Assembly: GCF_000696095.1 (NCBI RefSeq) | Contig: NZ_BAYX01000009.1 | Span: 186,001 to 250,000 of the forward strand | Length of the DNA: 64,000 bases | Direction: 5' to 3' | Origin: Rhizobium rhizogenes NBRC 13257 | GTDB taxonomy: Bacteria; Pseudomonadota; Alphaproteobacteria; Rhizobiales; Rhizobiaceae | Part shown: positions 1 to 8,772 of the stretch, one piece after another | Position numbering within the stretch: position 1 is the first letter of the stretch | Layout: the number at the start of each line of letters is the position of its first letter | Notes under the pieces: model-generated | Seen by the model: only the letters and a program-made list of their open reading frames with translations | The model's database searches: none | What the model was told of the DNA's origin: nothing | Made by a program: the position numbers and the translations under genes

Positions 1-1118
1 AGCTTGCCGAGGTTTTTCAGTGCCGTCATCAGGCGCGACACGCCGATAGCGAAGCCAGTTGCCGGAACCGGCTGGCCCATGAAGCGCGACACCAGCCCAT
101 CATAACGCCCACCGCCGGCGACGGAGCCGAAGACGACCTTCTCGCCCTTTTCATTGGTGACGTCGAAGGTGAGTTCGGCCTCATAGACGGGGCCGGTATA
201 ATATTCGAGGCCGCGCACGACGGAGGGATCGATCTTGATGCGGTCGGACTGATAGCCGGCGCTGGTGACGAGACTGCCGATGAAGTTCAACTCCTCGACG
301 CCTTCGCCGCCTTTGGACGTGCCGGCGACCAGTTCCGCGAGTTGGGCGGCACTTTCGGCATAATCCTTGATGCCGACGAAGAAGAGCACCTTGTCGATTT
401 GCTCGGCATTGAGCCCGGCACCCTTGGTGAAATCGCCGGACTCATCCTTACGGCCGGGACCGAGCAGCAGCGCGACTCCTTCCGGGCCGAACTTGTCGAG
501 CTTGTCGATGGCGCGCAGCACGTTCAGGCGCTGACCGGCCTTGTCGTCGCCTCCGAGGCCGATCGCTTCGAGAACGCCGTCGAGGACCTTGCGGTTATTG
601 ACGCGGATGAGATAGTCGCCACGCTTGATACCCAGAGCCTCCAGCGTGTCGGCCATCATCATGCACATTTCGGCATCGGCCTGTACGCCGGGCGCGCCGA
701 TCGTATCGGCGTCGAACTGCATGAACTGGCGGAAACGGCCCGGACCCGGCTTCTCGTTGCGGAAGACGTAGCCGGCGCGATAGGTGCGATAGGGAAGCTG
801 GATCTCGTTGAAATTCTCAGCGACATGACGGGCAAGCGGCGCCGTCAGGTCGTAACGAAGCGACATCCACTGCTCGTCATCATCCTGCAGCGAGAACACG
901 CCCTCGTTCGGACGGTCGCTGTCGGGCAGGAATTTGCCAAGCGCATCGGTATATTCAAGCAGCGGTGTTTCCATCGGATCGAAGCCATAATGCTCGTAAA
1001 CTGCCCGGATCTTAGCAGTCATCTCGTTGACGGCGCGAATATCGCTCGCCGAACGATCGACAAAGCCACGCGGCAGGCGGGCCTTGAGCTTTTGCGGTTT
1101 CTTCTGTTTGTCGCTCAT
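1..1118 (-). CDS. hisS: Histidyl-tRNA synthetase (N-terminal part; runs off the left edge)
   Basis: The reverse strand reads MSDKQKKPQKLKARLPRGF and then typical class II HisRS sequence: LRYDLTAPLARHVAEN (residues about 93-108) and the motif 2 region FRNEKPGPGRFRQFMQFD. About 372 codons are present of roughly 500 expected, so the C-terminal anticodon-binding domain lies outside the window. The ATG at 1118 is the first start in a region with no other upstream candidate. The enzyme charges tRNA-His in the cytoplasm; its substrate gene is also in this window (60699-60775) and lacks G-1, a trait with which alphaproteobacterial HisRS is known to have co-evolved. The identification is secure. Confidence 0.95.
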   Translation of the reverse strand, partial: MSDKQKKPQKLKARLPRGFVDRSASDIRAVNEMTAKIRAVYEHYGFDPMETPLLEYTDALGKFLPDSDRPNEGVFSLQDDDEQWMSLRYDLTAPLARHVAENFNEIQLPYRTYRAGYVFRNEKPGPGRFRQFMQFDADTIGAPGVQADAEMCMMMADTLEALGIKRGDYLIRVNNRKVLDGVLEAIGLGGDDKAGQRLNVLRAIDKLDKFGPEGVALLLGPGRKDESGDFTKGAGLNAEQIDKVLFFVGIKDYAESAAQLAELVAGTSKGGEGVEELNFIGSLVTSAGYQSDRIKIDPSVVRGLEYYTGPVYEAELTFDVTNEKGEKVVFGSVAGGGRYDGLVSRFMGQPVPATGFAIGVSRLMTALKNLGK

Positions 1119-1199
1119 CTGTAGGGTAATCCGGTACGGGAACAGTGGCGGTTAACTAGCGGATACAGCGGGATGCGGCAAGGATTGTTGTATGTTGCC

Positions 1200-1221
1200 G
1201 CTCGTCAAAAATTTGACGAGC
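1200..1221. promoter_or_regulatory. Perfect 10-bp-arm palindrome, candidate operator
   Basis: Arms gctcgtcaaa and tttgacgagc flank a 2-base centre (aa). A second short inverted repeat, CCAAC-N5-GTTGG, follows at 1229-1243. Both lie between hisS (leftward) and the secreted Met/Cys-rich protein at 1275 (rightward). The near-zero spacer suggests a dimeric repressor site rather than a terminator, and no T-tract follows. The binding protein is unknown. Confidence 0.4.
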
Positions 1222-1274
1222 AATAATACCAACGACCCGTTGGCATATGTCTTAGTTCATCCTATCTTCGTCTC

Positions 1275-1655
1275 ATGCGCCTCTTTGCCATTCTGACAAT
1301 GCTGATTGCCTGGCTGATCTACGGCGCCATGCCGGCGTTGGCGGCCTGTCCGATTTGCGATTCCGAGATGACGATGTCGGTAACCGCCAGCATGAGCATG
1401 GATGACACTATGGCCGGCATGCATGGCATGGCCGATCATAGCCCGATGACCAAGCAAGCGGACAAGAAGCCGGACAATCCCTGCGCCGGCGGCATGGCGC
1501 ATGTGCCATCCTGTGCGGCCTGTCTTGCCGTTGCGCCTTCACTGACGCTGGATGACGGCCGTGTGTTGGCATTCTCCTACCCGGCACCCACGCATGGCCA
1601 ACGGCTTGCCGATTCCCGTCCCGCGCCGACGGCACCGCCTCCCCGCTTCGCCTGA
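1275..1655 (+). CDS. Small secreted Met/His/Cys-rich protein (DUF2946-like)
   Basis: 126 residues. A signal peptide (residues 1 to about 24, ending AMPALAA) is followed by CPIC, a Met/His cluster (SMSMDDTMAGMHGMADH, about residues 41-57), a CAAC pair, and a C-terminal PAPTAPPPRFA tail. Cys pairs, Met/His runs and the PPxxFA tail resemble the small DUF2946-type proteins often found in copper loci, but no catalytic domain is visible. The DUF305 gene follows 80 bases downstream on the same strand, so both probably serve periplasmic metal handling. The copper assignment is inference from composition and neighbours. Confidence 0.6.
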   Translation: MRLFAILTMLIAWLIYGAMPALAACPICDSEMTMSVTASMSMDDTMAGMHGMADHSPMTKQADKKPDNPCAGGMAHVPSCAACLAVAPSLTLDDGRVLAFSYPAPTHGQRLADSRPAPTAPPPRFA

Positions 1656-1735
1656 TACGCATCTGACTTCATCCCACTTGCGAAGCGACCCTTCGCCAGA
1701 AATTCAGATACCGTTCCGAAACGGAAGGAATTCAC

Positions 1736-2104
1736 ATGTCTATTTCCAAATCCATCATCCTCGCCGGCGTTCTTGCGCTCGCGTTCTCGCTCCCCACCCT
1801 CGCCGAAGACATGAAAAGCATGGATATGAGCAAGCCGATGGGCGACCAGGGCGCATCCAGCAAAGCGTTCAACGATGCCATGGGCAAAATGCACAGCAAC
1901 ATGATGCTCACCTATAGCGGCGATGCTGACACGGATTTCGTCCGTGGCATGATCCCGCATCATCAGGGCGCCATCGACATGGCCAAGATCGAGCTCAAAT
2001 ATGGCAAGGATCCGGAACTGCGCAAACTGGCGGAAAACGTCATCAAGGCGCAGGAAGCCGAAATCAAGGGCATGAACGCCTGGCTGAAGAAGCACGGCAA
2101 ATAA
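1736..2104 (+). CDS. DUF305 (CopM-like) periplasmic protein
   Basis: 122 residues with a signal peptide (residues 1 to about 23, ending PTLAE). The DUF305 signature DTDFVRGMIPHHQGAIDMAK is clear in the middle, followed by a helical tail ending MNAWLKKHGK. DUF305 proteins form helical bundles; the HH pair and Met residues are candidate metal ligands, and some members (CopM) bind copper outside the cytoplasm. AAGGAA lies just before the ATG. It sits behind the Met/Cys-rich secreted protein and probably shares its transcript. The family is well supported; the metal is inferred. Confidence 0.85.
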   Translation: MSISKSIILAGVLALAFSLPTLAEDMKSMDMSKPMGDQGASSKAFNDAMGKMHSNMMLTYSGDADTDFVRGMIPHHQGAIDMAKIELKYGKDPELRKLAENVIKAQEAEIKGMNAWLKKHGK

Positions 2105-2155
2105 GCCGGATTGCAACAGATCGAGGGGCGGCATTTCCGTCGCCTCTCGTCGCGC

Positions 2156-3094
2156 CTAGATTTCTTCGGGTTTCGAGCGGTGAAACACCCGATCCAACCA
2201 CCCGGCAACCGCCCTGATCCTGATAGCGTTGCGAAGCTCGGCATGCGTCAGCAGCCATACTTCCCGCACGGGCAAGCTCCTATCATCGGTGTCGACGCGA
2301 TAAAGCCCCTCGACACGTTCGGCCAGAATTTTGGGCAACAGCGCCCGGCCCAATCCGGCGACGGCGGCCTGAAGCAGGGCTTCCGCATCATTCACGGCGA
2401 GAGCGGCGGCACCCGATTTTTCTGCCTGTTCGGCGATCCAGCGGGCATGCGGCAAATGCGTCATCCCCTCCTCATAAACCAGCCAGGGAAGTCTTTCCGC
2501 ATCGTCCTGTTTCCCGGCCGCGACGTAGATTGCGTAGTCAAGGCTCGCGATCCGCCGCGCCACGACTTTGCTGTTGGTGATATCGGAGGGACGGGCAAGA
2601 CGGATCGCCATATCCGCCTCACGGCGGGTCAGATTGAAATTGCGGGCATCGCCGATGAGTTCGAGCTGCAACCCGGAATGCTGTGACAGAAGCTCGGCCG
2701 TAGCCGGGATCAACAGGCGGCTAATGAAGGAAGGCGGCGCCGTCAGGCGTACCTTGCCGAGCGCTGTGATATCCGCCGCCTCCAGCGCCCCTGAAAGCGC
2801 CATGACCTCCGCCTCGACCGCCTCAGCCCGCGCCACGACAATGTCGCCCGCCGGCGTCGGTGTCATTACGCCACCCGCGTCGCGCTGAAAGAGCGCCGCA
2901 CCGAACTTTTCCTCCAATATCCGCAAGCGGCGGCCGACCGTCGTTGCGTCCGTCTTGATCTCCCGGCTCGCCGCCGCAAAGGAGCCGCCCCGCGCCAGAG
3001 CGAGAACATAACGCAGATCGTTCCAGTCGATATCGTGCACTTTTGCAGCTTTCTTCAGCAAATTTACTGCATGTAATTGCATTATTGCAGTCAT
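2156..3094 (-). CDS. LysR-family transcriptional regulator
   Basis: An N-terminal winged HTH (WNDLRYVLALARGGSFAAAS, then TVGRRLRILEEKFGAALFQR) is followed by a LysR substrate-binding domain. The longest frame gives 312 residues from the ATG at 3094, but that start lies inside an inverted repeat likely to be the operator (3066-3091); a GTG at 3040 (VHDIDWNDL) would place the HTH at the very N-terminus as is usual. It is divergent from the YciI-like gene at 3125, which is its probable target. Confidence 0.88.
   Translation of the reverse strand: MTAIMQLHAVNLLKKAAKVHDIDWNDLRYVLALARGGSFAAASREIKTDATTVGRRLRILEEKFGAALFQRDAGGVMTPTPAGDIVVARAEAVEAEVMALSGALEAADITALGKVRLTAPPSFISRLLIPATAELLSQHSGLQLELIGDARNFNLTRREADMAIRLARPSDITNSKVVARRIASLDYAIYVAAGKQDDAERLPWLVYEEGMTHLPHARWIAEQAEKSGAAALAVNDAEALLQAAVAGLGRALLPKILAERVEGLYRVDTDDRSLPVREVWLLTHAELRNAIRIRAVAGWLDRVFHRSKPEEI
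3066..3091. promoter_or_regulatory. Inverted repeat between LysR and YciI-like genes
   Basis: ACTGCA (3066-3071) and TGCAGT (3086-3091) are separated by 14 bases in the divergent LysR/YciI intergenic region, the usual place for a LysR binding site. An inner TGCA...TGCA repeat is also present. Regulator binding is inferred from position. Confidence 0.35.
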
Positions 3095-3124
3095 AGGCTC
3101 CGAAGGTCCAGCAAGGAGACTACG

Positions 3125-3457
3125 ATGACATTATTCGCTGTTTTGTTTGAAGACGACCGGCAACAGGCCGCCGAGATACGGCAGAAATATCTGGAACGTC
3201 ATTTCGACTTCCTGCAGGCGAATGCGGCCCTTATCAAGACGGCAGGGCCACTCAGCCGGCAGGGCGATGCATTTGCTGGCGGCCTGTGGCTGGTCGAGGC
3301 GGATGATGCAGCAGAGGTCGACCGGCTGGTGAAAGAGGATCCGTTCTGGTCAGCCGGGCTCCGGAAATCGGTGCAGATCCTGGTCTGGAACCGGGTCTTT
3401 GCGGACGGCACCCGTTTGCCTCGGCAACAGATGCCACCGCCTTCCGTCACTCCATAA
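3125..3457 (+). CDS. YciI family protein
   Basis: 110 residues from the ATG at 3125, which has AAGGAG about 7 bases upstream; in-frame codons further upstream lack such a site. The ferredoxin-like YciI fold is suggested by MTLFAVLFEDD, the His in YLERHFDFLQ, GPLSRQGDAFAGGLWLVEAD (about residues 38-57) and KEDPFWSAGL. YciI-like proteins are small stand-alone domains of mostly unknown function. It is transcribed divergently from a LysR gene and its 3' end overlaps the convergent LysR gene at 3447 by 11 bases. Confidence 0.8.
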   Translation: MTLFAVLFEDDRQQAAEIRQKYLERHFDFLQANAALIKTAGPLSRQGDAFAGGLWLVEADDAAEVDRLVKEDPFWSAGLRKSVQILVWNRVFADGTRLPRQQMPPPSVTP

Positions 3458-4349
3458 CCTGCGGCAGCCGCGCCGCGAGCAGATCGATGACCGCGCGGGT
3501 CTTGAGCGGCAGATGCGGCGTCTGCGGCCAGACAGCATAGGCATGGAAGGTCAGGCCGGACAGATCCGTCAGCACGGGAGCAAGATTGCCGGCCAGCACC
3601 TGGCCTCGTATCAGCCAGCAGGGTAGCAACGCGGCTCCCATTCCAGCGGCGGCGGCATCGGCCATCACTTCGAGATCGTCGAACCGCAACCGTGTCTTCG
3701 GCATATATTCGATGTCGACGCCATCGGCCCGCGGGAAGGTCCAGATCTTCACCTCGCCTGCGCGGGCATAGGCGATGAGATCATGATCCTCGAGGTCGGC
3801 GATCGCCTGCGGTGTCCCCCGCTTTGCGAGATAGGCGGGCGAGGCACAGACCACCATGCGATGCCGCGCCACCCTGCGCGTCACCAGCCCGGCGCTATCC
3901 CGCAGCGGACCGTTGCGGATGGCGAGATCGAAGCCCTCGTCGAGAAGATCGACAACACGGTCGCTGAAGGAAAGATCGAGTTCGAGGTTCGGATGAGCGC
4001 GGGCAAGCTCCATCAGCAACGGCGCGATACAGCGGCGGCCGAAAAGCACGGGCATAGAGATGCGCAAGCGTCCGGCCACCTCGCGTTTGCCGGATTCCAG
4101 CATCGCCTCGCCCGACTGTATCTCGTCCAGCGCCCTGCGGCAGCGCTCGTAGAAGGCCTGCCCCTCATCCGTCAGGCTTTGCGTGCGGGTGGTGCGGTGA
4201 AAGAGCCTGACGCTCAGGCGTCTCTCAAGCTTGGCGATGGTCTTGCCGATCGCCGAGCGCGACAGGTTCATGCGGGCCGCTGCCGCTGAGAAGCCGCCGG
4301 CCTCCACCGCCTCCACAAATTCCGGAATGCCGTTGAGCATGTCATTCAT
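3447..4349 (-). CDS. LysR-family transcriptional regulator
   Basis: 300 residues. HTH at residues 1-60 (FVEAVEAGGFSAAAARMNLS, IGKTIAKLERRLSVRLFHRT), followed by TRTQSLTDEGQAFYERC and a periplasmic-binding-like effector domain. It belongs to the branch of LysR proteins with the RTTRxxxLTxEG pattern. It is divergent from the alcohol dehydrogenase gene at 4460, with about 110 bases between the starts, and so probably regulates it. The effector is unknown. Confidence 0.9.
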   Translation of the reverse strand: MNDMLNGIPEFVEAVEAGGFSAAAARMNLSRSAIGKTIAKLERRLSVRLFHRTTRTQSLTDEGQAFYERCRRALDEIQSGEAMLESGKREVAGRLRISMPVLFGRRCIAPLLMELARAHPNLELDLSFSDRVVDLLDEGFDLAIRNGPLRDSAGLVTRRVARHRMVVCASPAYLAKRGTPQAIADLEDHDLIAYARAGEVKIWTFPRADGVDIEYMPKTRLRFDDLEVMADAAAAGMGAALLPCWLIRGQVLAGNLAPVLTDLSGLTFHAYAVWPQTPHLPLKTRAVIDLLAARLPQVME

Positions 4350-4459
4350 CGCTATTGTTTCCCAGAAGGAACCAGTCAGTGGAAATCATATCGCCACTGG
4401 CGACCATTTCGCAACGATATAGTGACCTCCGTGCTTTCAATTTCTCGCAGGAGATCATT

Positions 4460-5485
4460 ATGACGAAGACCATGCGACGCTGGACACTGGACACCTTCGG
4501 CGTCAATGCCCCTTTCAGCCTCACCGAGACCGACGTGCCCTCGCCTGCCCGCGGCGAAGTTCTTGTGCGGACCAAAGCGGTTTCGCTGAACTATCGCGAC
4601 AAGCTGATGCGGGAAAGCGGGATGGGACTGCCCGTCCAGTTTCCCTTCGTACCCGCATCCGACATGGCGGGCATCGTCGAAGCGGTCGGCGAAGGGGTAA
4701 CGCGGTTTGCACCCGGCGACCGGGTCATCTCTACCTTTCACCCCGGCTGGATCGACGACAAGCCACCCGGCAATGCACGCAATCCGCCCTATCAGTCGCT
4801 TGGCGGCTTTTACCCCGGCGTGCTTGCCGAATATGTCGCCTTTCCCGAGGACTGGTTCGTCGCCGCGCCGACAAGTATCGACGATAGCGAGGCGAGCACC
4901 TTGCCCTGCGCCGGCCTGACGGCCTGGTTCGCACTGGTAGAACGCGGCAAGATCAAGCCCGGCGATACCGTACTCGTCCAGGGAACCGGCGGGGTGTCGA
5001 TGTTCGGGTTGCAGATCGCGGCGGCACAAGGTGCCGATGTCTTCGTGACGTCATCCGGCCCCGAAAAGCTGGCACGGGCAAAGGCCCTTGGCGCCCGCCA
5101 TGGCATCGATCGCAACGCTGAGGATTGGGTGGAGGCGGTCTATCGCCTCACCAATGATCGCGGCATCGACCACATCTTTGAAATTGCCGGCGGGCCGCAT
5201 CTCGGCCAATCGCTGAAAGCAGTGGCTGTGCATGGCCGGATCTCGGTTATCGGCGTGCTCGAAGGATTTGACCTATCGGGGCCGGCTGGACCGGTATTAC
5301 TGAAGTCTCCGGTCATTCAGGGCATCTCCGTCGGCCATCGCCGTGCACTGGAGGATTTCGTCCGCGCTGTCGACCGGATCGGCCTGAAGCCCGTCATCGA
5401 TCATCGCTACACCTTCTCCGAGGTTCCCGCCGCCTTCGACCATCTCGATCACGGTGCCTTCGGCAAGATCGTCATCGAACTCTGA
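4460..5485 (+). CDS. Zinc-type alcohol dehydrogenase / quinone oxidoreductase (MDR family)
   Basis: 341 residues from the ATG at 4460, which has CAGGAG 7 bases upstream. An N-terminal GroES-like domain (VPSPARGEVLVRTKAVSLNYRD) is followed by VPASDMAGIVEAVGEGV and the nucleotide-binding motif VQGTGGVSMFGLQIAAAQGA (about residues 172-191), ending FGKIVIEL. This is an NAD(P)-dependent medium-chain dehydrogenase. The usual catalytic Cys/His zinc pattern near residue 40 is replaced by SLNYRDKLM, which fits the zinc-free quinone-oxidoreductase side of the family. It is divergent from a LysR gene and ends at a strong terminator. Confidence 0.88.
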   Translation: MTKTMRRWTLDTFGVNAPFSLTETDVPSPARGEVLVRTKAVSLNYRDKLMRESGMGLPVQFPFVPASDMAGIVEAVGEGVTRFAPGDRVISTFHPGWIDDKPPGNARNPPYQSLGGFYPGVLAEYVAFPEDWFVAAPTSIDDSEASTLPCAGLTAWFALVERGKIKPGDTVLVQGTGGVSMFGLQIAAAQGADVFVTSSGPEKLARAKALGARHGIDRNAEDWVEAVYRLTNDRGIDHIFEIAGGPHLGQSLKAVAVHGRISVIGVLEGFDLSGPAGPVLLKSPVIQGISVGHRRALEDFVRAVDRIGLKPVIDHRYTFSEVPAAFDHLDHGAFGKIVIEL

Positions 5486-5492
5486 CGATAAA

Positions 5493-5528
5493 CGCCGCCG
5501 CCTCCATTACGAGAGGCGGCGGCGCTTT
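5493..5528. terminator. Bidirectional terminator hairpin
   Basis: A perfect 12-bp stem, CGCCGCCGCCTC / GAGGCGGCGGCG (5493-5504 and 5513-5524), with an 8-base loop is followed on the plus strand by CTTTCATT. It sits in the 53-base gap between two convergent genes, so it can serve both the alcohol dehydrogenase and the aldo/keto reductase. Confidence 0.75.
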
Positions 5529-5538
5529 CATTCCCAGT

Positions 5539-6588
5539 TTAAGCCTTCGGTTCGAAAGGCTGCGGAATGCGCGCAGCACCCTGGCGGGCGAGCATCCAGC
5601 CGGGATATTCCGGAGCAAGCGCGCTGACCTCGTCCAGCTTGGCGATATCCTCGGCATCGAGCTTCAGCTTGACGGCGGCGAGGTTCTGCTCGAGCTGATC
5701 GAGGCGCTTGGCGCCGATGATAATGCTGGTGACAAAGGGTTTTGCCAAAATCCAGGCGAGTGCCACGGTGGCGACGCTGGCGCCATGCTTCTCGGCCACG
5801 TCCCGCATGGCGGCGACGCAGGCCCAGGCGCGATCCTTGTCGACCGGCGGGAAGTCGAAGCTGGTGCGACGGCCCTCGCCATTGCCCGGCGCGCCGGGGC
5901 CGAACTTACCGGAGAGCAGACCGCCGGCAAGCGGCGACCACACCATCAGACCAAGCTTCTCCTCCGCCATCAGCGGCACGACCTCGCGCTCGAGATCACG
6001 ACCGGCGATGGAGTAGTAGGCCTGCACCGTCTCGAAGCGAGCAAAGCCCCGGCGTTCGGAAATGCCGAGCGCCTTGGCGATACGCCAGGCCTGCCAGTTG
6101 GACACGCCGACATAACGCACCAGTCCGCGCGAGACGAGATCGTCCAGCGTGCGCAGGGTCTCATCGATCGGCGTGACCGTATCCGTGGCATGGATCTGGT
6201 AAAGGTCGATATGGTCGGTCTGCAGCCGCTCGAGGCTGGCCTGGATCGAATCCATGATATGGCCGCGCGAGGCGCCGCGATCATTGGGCTTGTCGCCCAT
6301 GACGCCATAGACCTTGGTGGCGATGATGACGTCCTTGCGCGGCACGCCGACATTCTTCAGCGCCTGGCCGAGCAGCTTTTCCGAATTTCCGAAGGAATAG
6401 ACGTCGGCGGTGTCGATGAAGTTGACACCGGCGGCGAGCGAGTTTTCAACGATTTTGTCGGCCAGTGCCTGGTCGACATCGGCGATGGCGCCCCAGGTGC
6501 TGCCTGGATTGGCCTCGCCGAAGGTCATGGTGCCGAGGCAGAGTTCGGAGACGAACATGCCGGTATTACCGAGCTGATTATAACGCAT
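5539..6588 (-). CDS. Aldo/keto reductase
   Basis: 349 residues from the ATG at 6588 (MRYNQLGNTGMFVSELCLGT). Family features: GVNFIDTADVYSFGNSEKLL (catalytic Asp and Tyr), the lysine of DVIIATKVYG, HIDLYQIHATD, YVGVSNWQAW, and a C-terminal SIIIGAKRLDQLEQNL NADPH-binding region. It reduces carbonyls using NADPH in the cytoplasm; the natural substrate cannot be read from the sequence. It is convergent with the alcohol dehydrogenase and shares its terminator. Confidence 0.92.
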   Translation of the reverse strand: MRYNQLGNTGMFVSELCLGTMTFGEANPGSTWGAIADVDQALADKIVENSLAAGVNFIDTADVYSFGNSEKLLGQALKNVGVPRKDVIIATKVYGVMGDKPNDRGASRGHIMDSIQASLERLQTDHIDLYQIHATDTVTPIDETLRTLDDLVSRGLVRYVGVSNWQAWRIAKALGISERRGFARFETVQAYYSIAGRDLEREVVPLMAEEKLGLMVWSPLAGGLLSGKFGPGAPGNGEGRRTSFDFPPVDKDRAWACVAAMRDVAEKHGASVATVALAWILAKPFVTSIIIGAKRLDQLEQNLAAVKLKLDAEDIAKLDEVSALAPEYPGWMLARQGAARIPQPFEPKA

Positions 6589-6887
6589 CTGAGAAAATTC
6601 CCTTGTGGTCCGCCGGAAGGCGGCTTCCGGCCGGTGAATCCTGATCTCTTGGCAATTGGCCTCGGCACGACAGCCACTCATCCGTGCTGTCTTGGGGAGG
6701 TCCGGAGACGATCGTCGAGGGGCGGTCCTACCGCTACCTTGATGATATCGACATAATGCACCGGAATCTGATTTCAACGCGAGACCCGGTGCCAATCACA
6801 ATACGGTTACCTCAGCTTTGCTCTTGCCTCCCCATCATCGCGCGATAGAATCCCGCCTTCATCCAATCCGCAAGGACGGACAGGCCC

Positions 6888-7592
6888 ATGCCGCAACGCC
6901 CGCTGACCACCATCGGCTTCGATGCCGACGACACGCTCTGGCAGAACGAGCAATTCTACCGGCTCACCGAACGGCAGTTCGCCGAATTGCTCGCCGACCA
7001 TGCTGAAAGCGAGAACATTTCCCAAAAACTGCTGGAAGCCGAAAAGCGCAATCTGAACCACTATGGCTTCGGCATCAAAGGCTTCACGCTTTCGATGATC
7101 GAGACGGCGATCGAGATCACCAGGGGCGAGGTGCCGGCAACGGTGATCGCGCAAATCCTCGACATCGGCCGCGATTTGCTCACCCACCCGGTCGAAACGC
7201 TTCCCGATGTCCGTGGGACACTTGAAACTCTCTCAGGCAACTATCTGCTGGTGTTGATCACCAAGGGCGATCTCTTCGACCAGGAGCGCAAGCTTGCGCA
7301 ATCCGGCCTCGGCGATCTCTTCGATGCCGTCGAAATCGTCTCCGACAAGAACGCCTCCACCTATCGCCGCATCTTCTCGAAAGTCGGCGATGGCCCGGAA
7401 CGGGCGATGATGGTCGGCAACTCGCTCAAATCCGACATCGTGCCGGCGCTTGCCGCCGGCAGCTATGGCGTCTTCATTCCGCACGAGCTCACCTGGTTCT
7501 TCGAACATGTCGAAGAACCGACGCAGGCCCCGCGATTCCACAAGATCGGATATCTTGGGGAACTGCACGGCATCATCGAGGGACTATCCTGA
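6888..7592 (+). CDS. HAD-family hydrolase
   Basis: 234 residues. Motif I is GFDADDTLW near the N-terminus (nucleophile Asp12, acid Asp14), motif II is the Thr of LVLITKGD, and the C-terminal motif is MVGNSLKSDIVPALAAG. A helical cap lies between motifs I and II. This pattern is that of phosphoglycolate-phosphatase-like or nucleotidase-like HADs; the substrate is not determined. The 299 bases before it, after the aldo/keto reductase start, hold no gene that I can support. Confidence 0.85.
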   Translation: MPQRPLTTIGFDADDTLWQNEQFYRLTERQFAELLADHAESENISQKLLEAEKRNLNHYGFGIKGFTLSMIETAIEITRGEVPATVIAQILDIGRDLLTHPVETLPDVRGTLETLSGNYLLVLITKGDLFDQERKLAQSGLGDLFDAVEIVSDKNASTYRRIFSKVGDGPERAMMVGNSLKSDIVPALAAGSYGVFIPHELTWFFEHVEEPTQAPRFHKIGYLGELHGIIEGLS

Positions 7593-7597
7593 GACCT

Positions 7598-8146
7598 TCA
7601 TTGTACCGGTTTCGCCCGTGGCGGGAACAATGACGGACCTTGGTCGGCGGGCTTGTCCTGCTGCTGCGTGGCCGGCGGATTGGGATCGATCAGGATCTCA
7701 TAGGGTGCGCCGAGGCCGCGGCGGCGGGTAACACGGGAATAATAAGGCTTGATCAGCCATGTCGTGTCTTCATTGACGGTGACGTCGGCGGTCATGCCGT
7801 CCTCGTCGGTGCCGAAGAAGGATTCATCATCGTTCGAGGAAAGATCGAAGATCGCCATGAAGGCATATTTGCTTTTCGAGCTGAAGGTGACGCGGACGTG
7901 CTGGCCCTTCTTCAGCGGCAGCGTATAGACCTTGCCCTTGCCGAATTTCGTCCAGCCGGTCAGCTTCTCCAGCACGGCGGGAAAGCCAAGCTTTTCCACG
8001 GTCTCGCCACGGTCGAGTTGCGGAAACTGGAGCTGCGGCTCCTCACCCCTCGGGCTGTCGTTGCTCTGGGTCGCCTGCGCATGGGCGACCTGACCGACCG
8101 GCAGAGCGAAGGCAAGCAGGGAAAAAGCAAGAACCAGACGTCTCAT
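7598..8146 (-). CDS. Hypothetical secreted protein, downstream of tag
   Basis: 182 residues with a clear signal peptide (MRRLVLAFSLLAFALPVGQVAHAQA). The mature part has a beta-rich stretch (YTLPLKKGQHVRVTFSSKSK, about residues 80-99) and ends in a Pro-rich tail, PSLFPPRAKPVQ. The pattern, with NDDESFFG and TTWLIKPYYS, recalls small bacterial pre-peptidase-like beta-sandwich domains, but I do not recognise the family with confidence. Its ATG overlaps the stop of tag (ATGA), indicating translational coupling, although no functional link is obvious. Confidence 0.75.
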   Translation of the reverse strand: MRRLVLAFSLLAFALPVGQVAHAQATQSNDSPRGEEPQLQFPQLDRGETVEKLGFPAVLEKLTGWTKFGKGKVYTLPLKKGQHVRVTFSSKSKYAFMAIFDLSSNDDESFFGTDEDGMTADVTVNEDTTWLIKPYYSRVTRRRGLGAPYEILIDPNPPATQQQDKPADQGPSLFPPRAKPVQ

Positions 8147-8772
8147 GGCCGCACCAATGCGCTGCGCATCGCCTCCACCTCTTTCCGGCAATAGCAGCCT
8201 TCGATGTGATCGTTGACGAGGCCCATGGCCTGCATGAAAGCGTAGACCGTGGTCGGGCCGACGAAGGTCCAGCCGCGCTTTTTCAAATCCTTCGAGATCC
8301 GCACGGAGACTGGCGTCGTCGGATTGGCGGCGATGGTCGCATAGTCGACCAAGACGGGGCGCTCCTCGGCCGTCGGCTCGAAACCCCAGAAATAGCGGGC
8401 GAGCGAGCCGAATTCGGCGCGCAGCTCGATGGCGCGGCGGGCATTGTTGATGGTGGAGACGATCTTTCCACGATGGCGGATGATGCCGGCATCGACGAGG
8501 CAGCGCTCGATATCGGCATCGCCGAACGTCGCCACCTTGTCGAAATCGAAACCGGCGAAGGCGGCGCGGAAATTCTCGCGCTTGCGCAGGATCGTCAGCC
8601 AGGAGAGGCCGGACTGGAAACCCTCCAGGCAGATCTTTTCGAACAGCCTGATATCGTCGATGACAGGGCGGCCCCATTCCTGGTCATGATAGAGCAGATA
8701 TTCCGGCAGATTGCCGTGCCAATGGCAGCGGTCCTTACCGTCCTCACCGGTGATGATGCCCGTTCCGGCCAT
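8143..8772 (-). CDS. tag: DNA-3-methyladenine glycosylase I
   Basis: 209 residues. The family is recognised by RCHWHGNLPEYLLYHDQEWG (zinc-site Cys and His), FEKICLEGFQSGLSWLTIL, IVSTINNARR, and the C-terminal zinc-site region NDHIEGCYCR. Tag excises 3-methyladenine from alkylated DNA by base flipping in a helix-hairpin-helix-like fold. Its stop overlaps the start of the downstream secreted protein. Confidence 0.95.
   Translation of the reverse strand: MAGTGIITGEDGKDRCHWHGNLPEYLLYHDQEWGRPVIDDIRLFEKICLEGFQSGLSWLTILRKRENFRAAFAGFDFDKVATFGDADIERCLVDAGIIRHRGKIVSTINNARRAIELRAEFGSLARYFWGFEPTAEERPVLVDYATIAANPTTPVSVRISKDLKKRGWTFVGPTTVYAFMQAMGLVNDHIEGCYCRKEVEAMRSALVRP

Noticed and set aside
342..1124. 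Long open frame on the plus strand opposite hisS
   Set aside because: The minus strand encodes clear class II HisRS motifs over the same bases; the plus frame is a GC-codon shadow.
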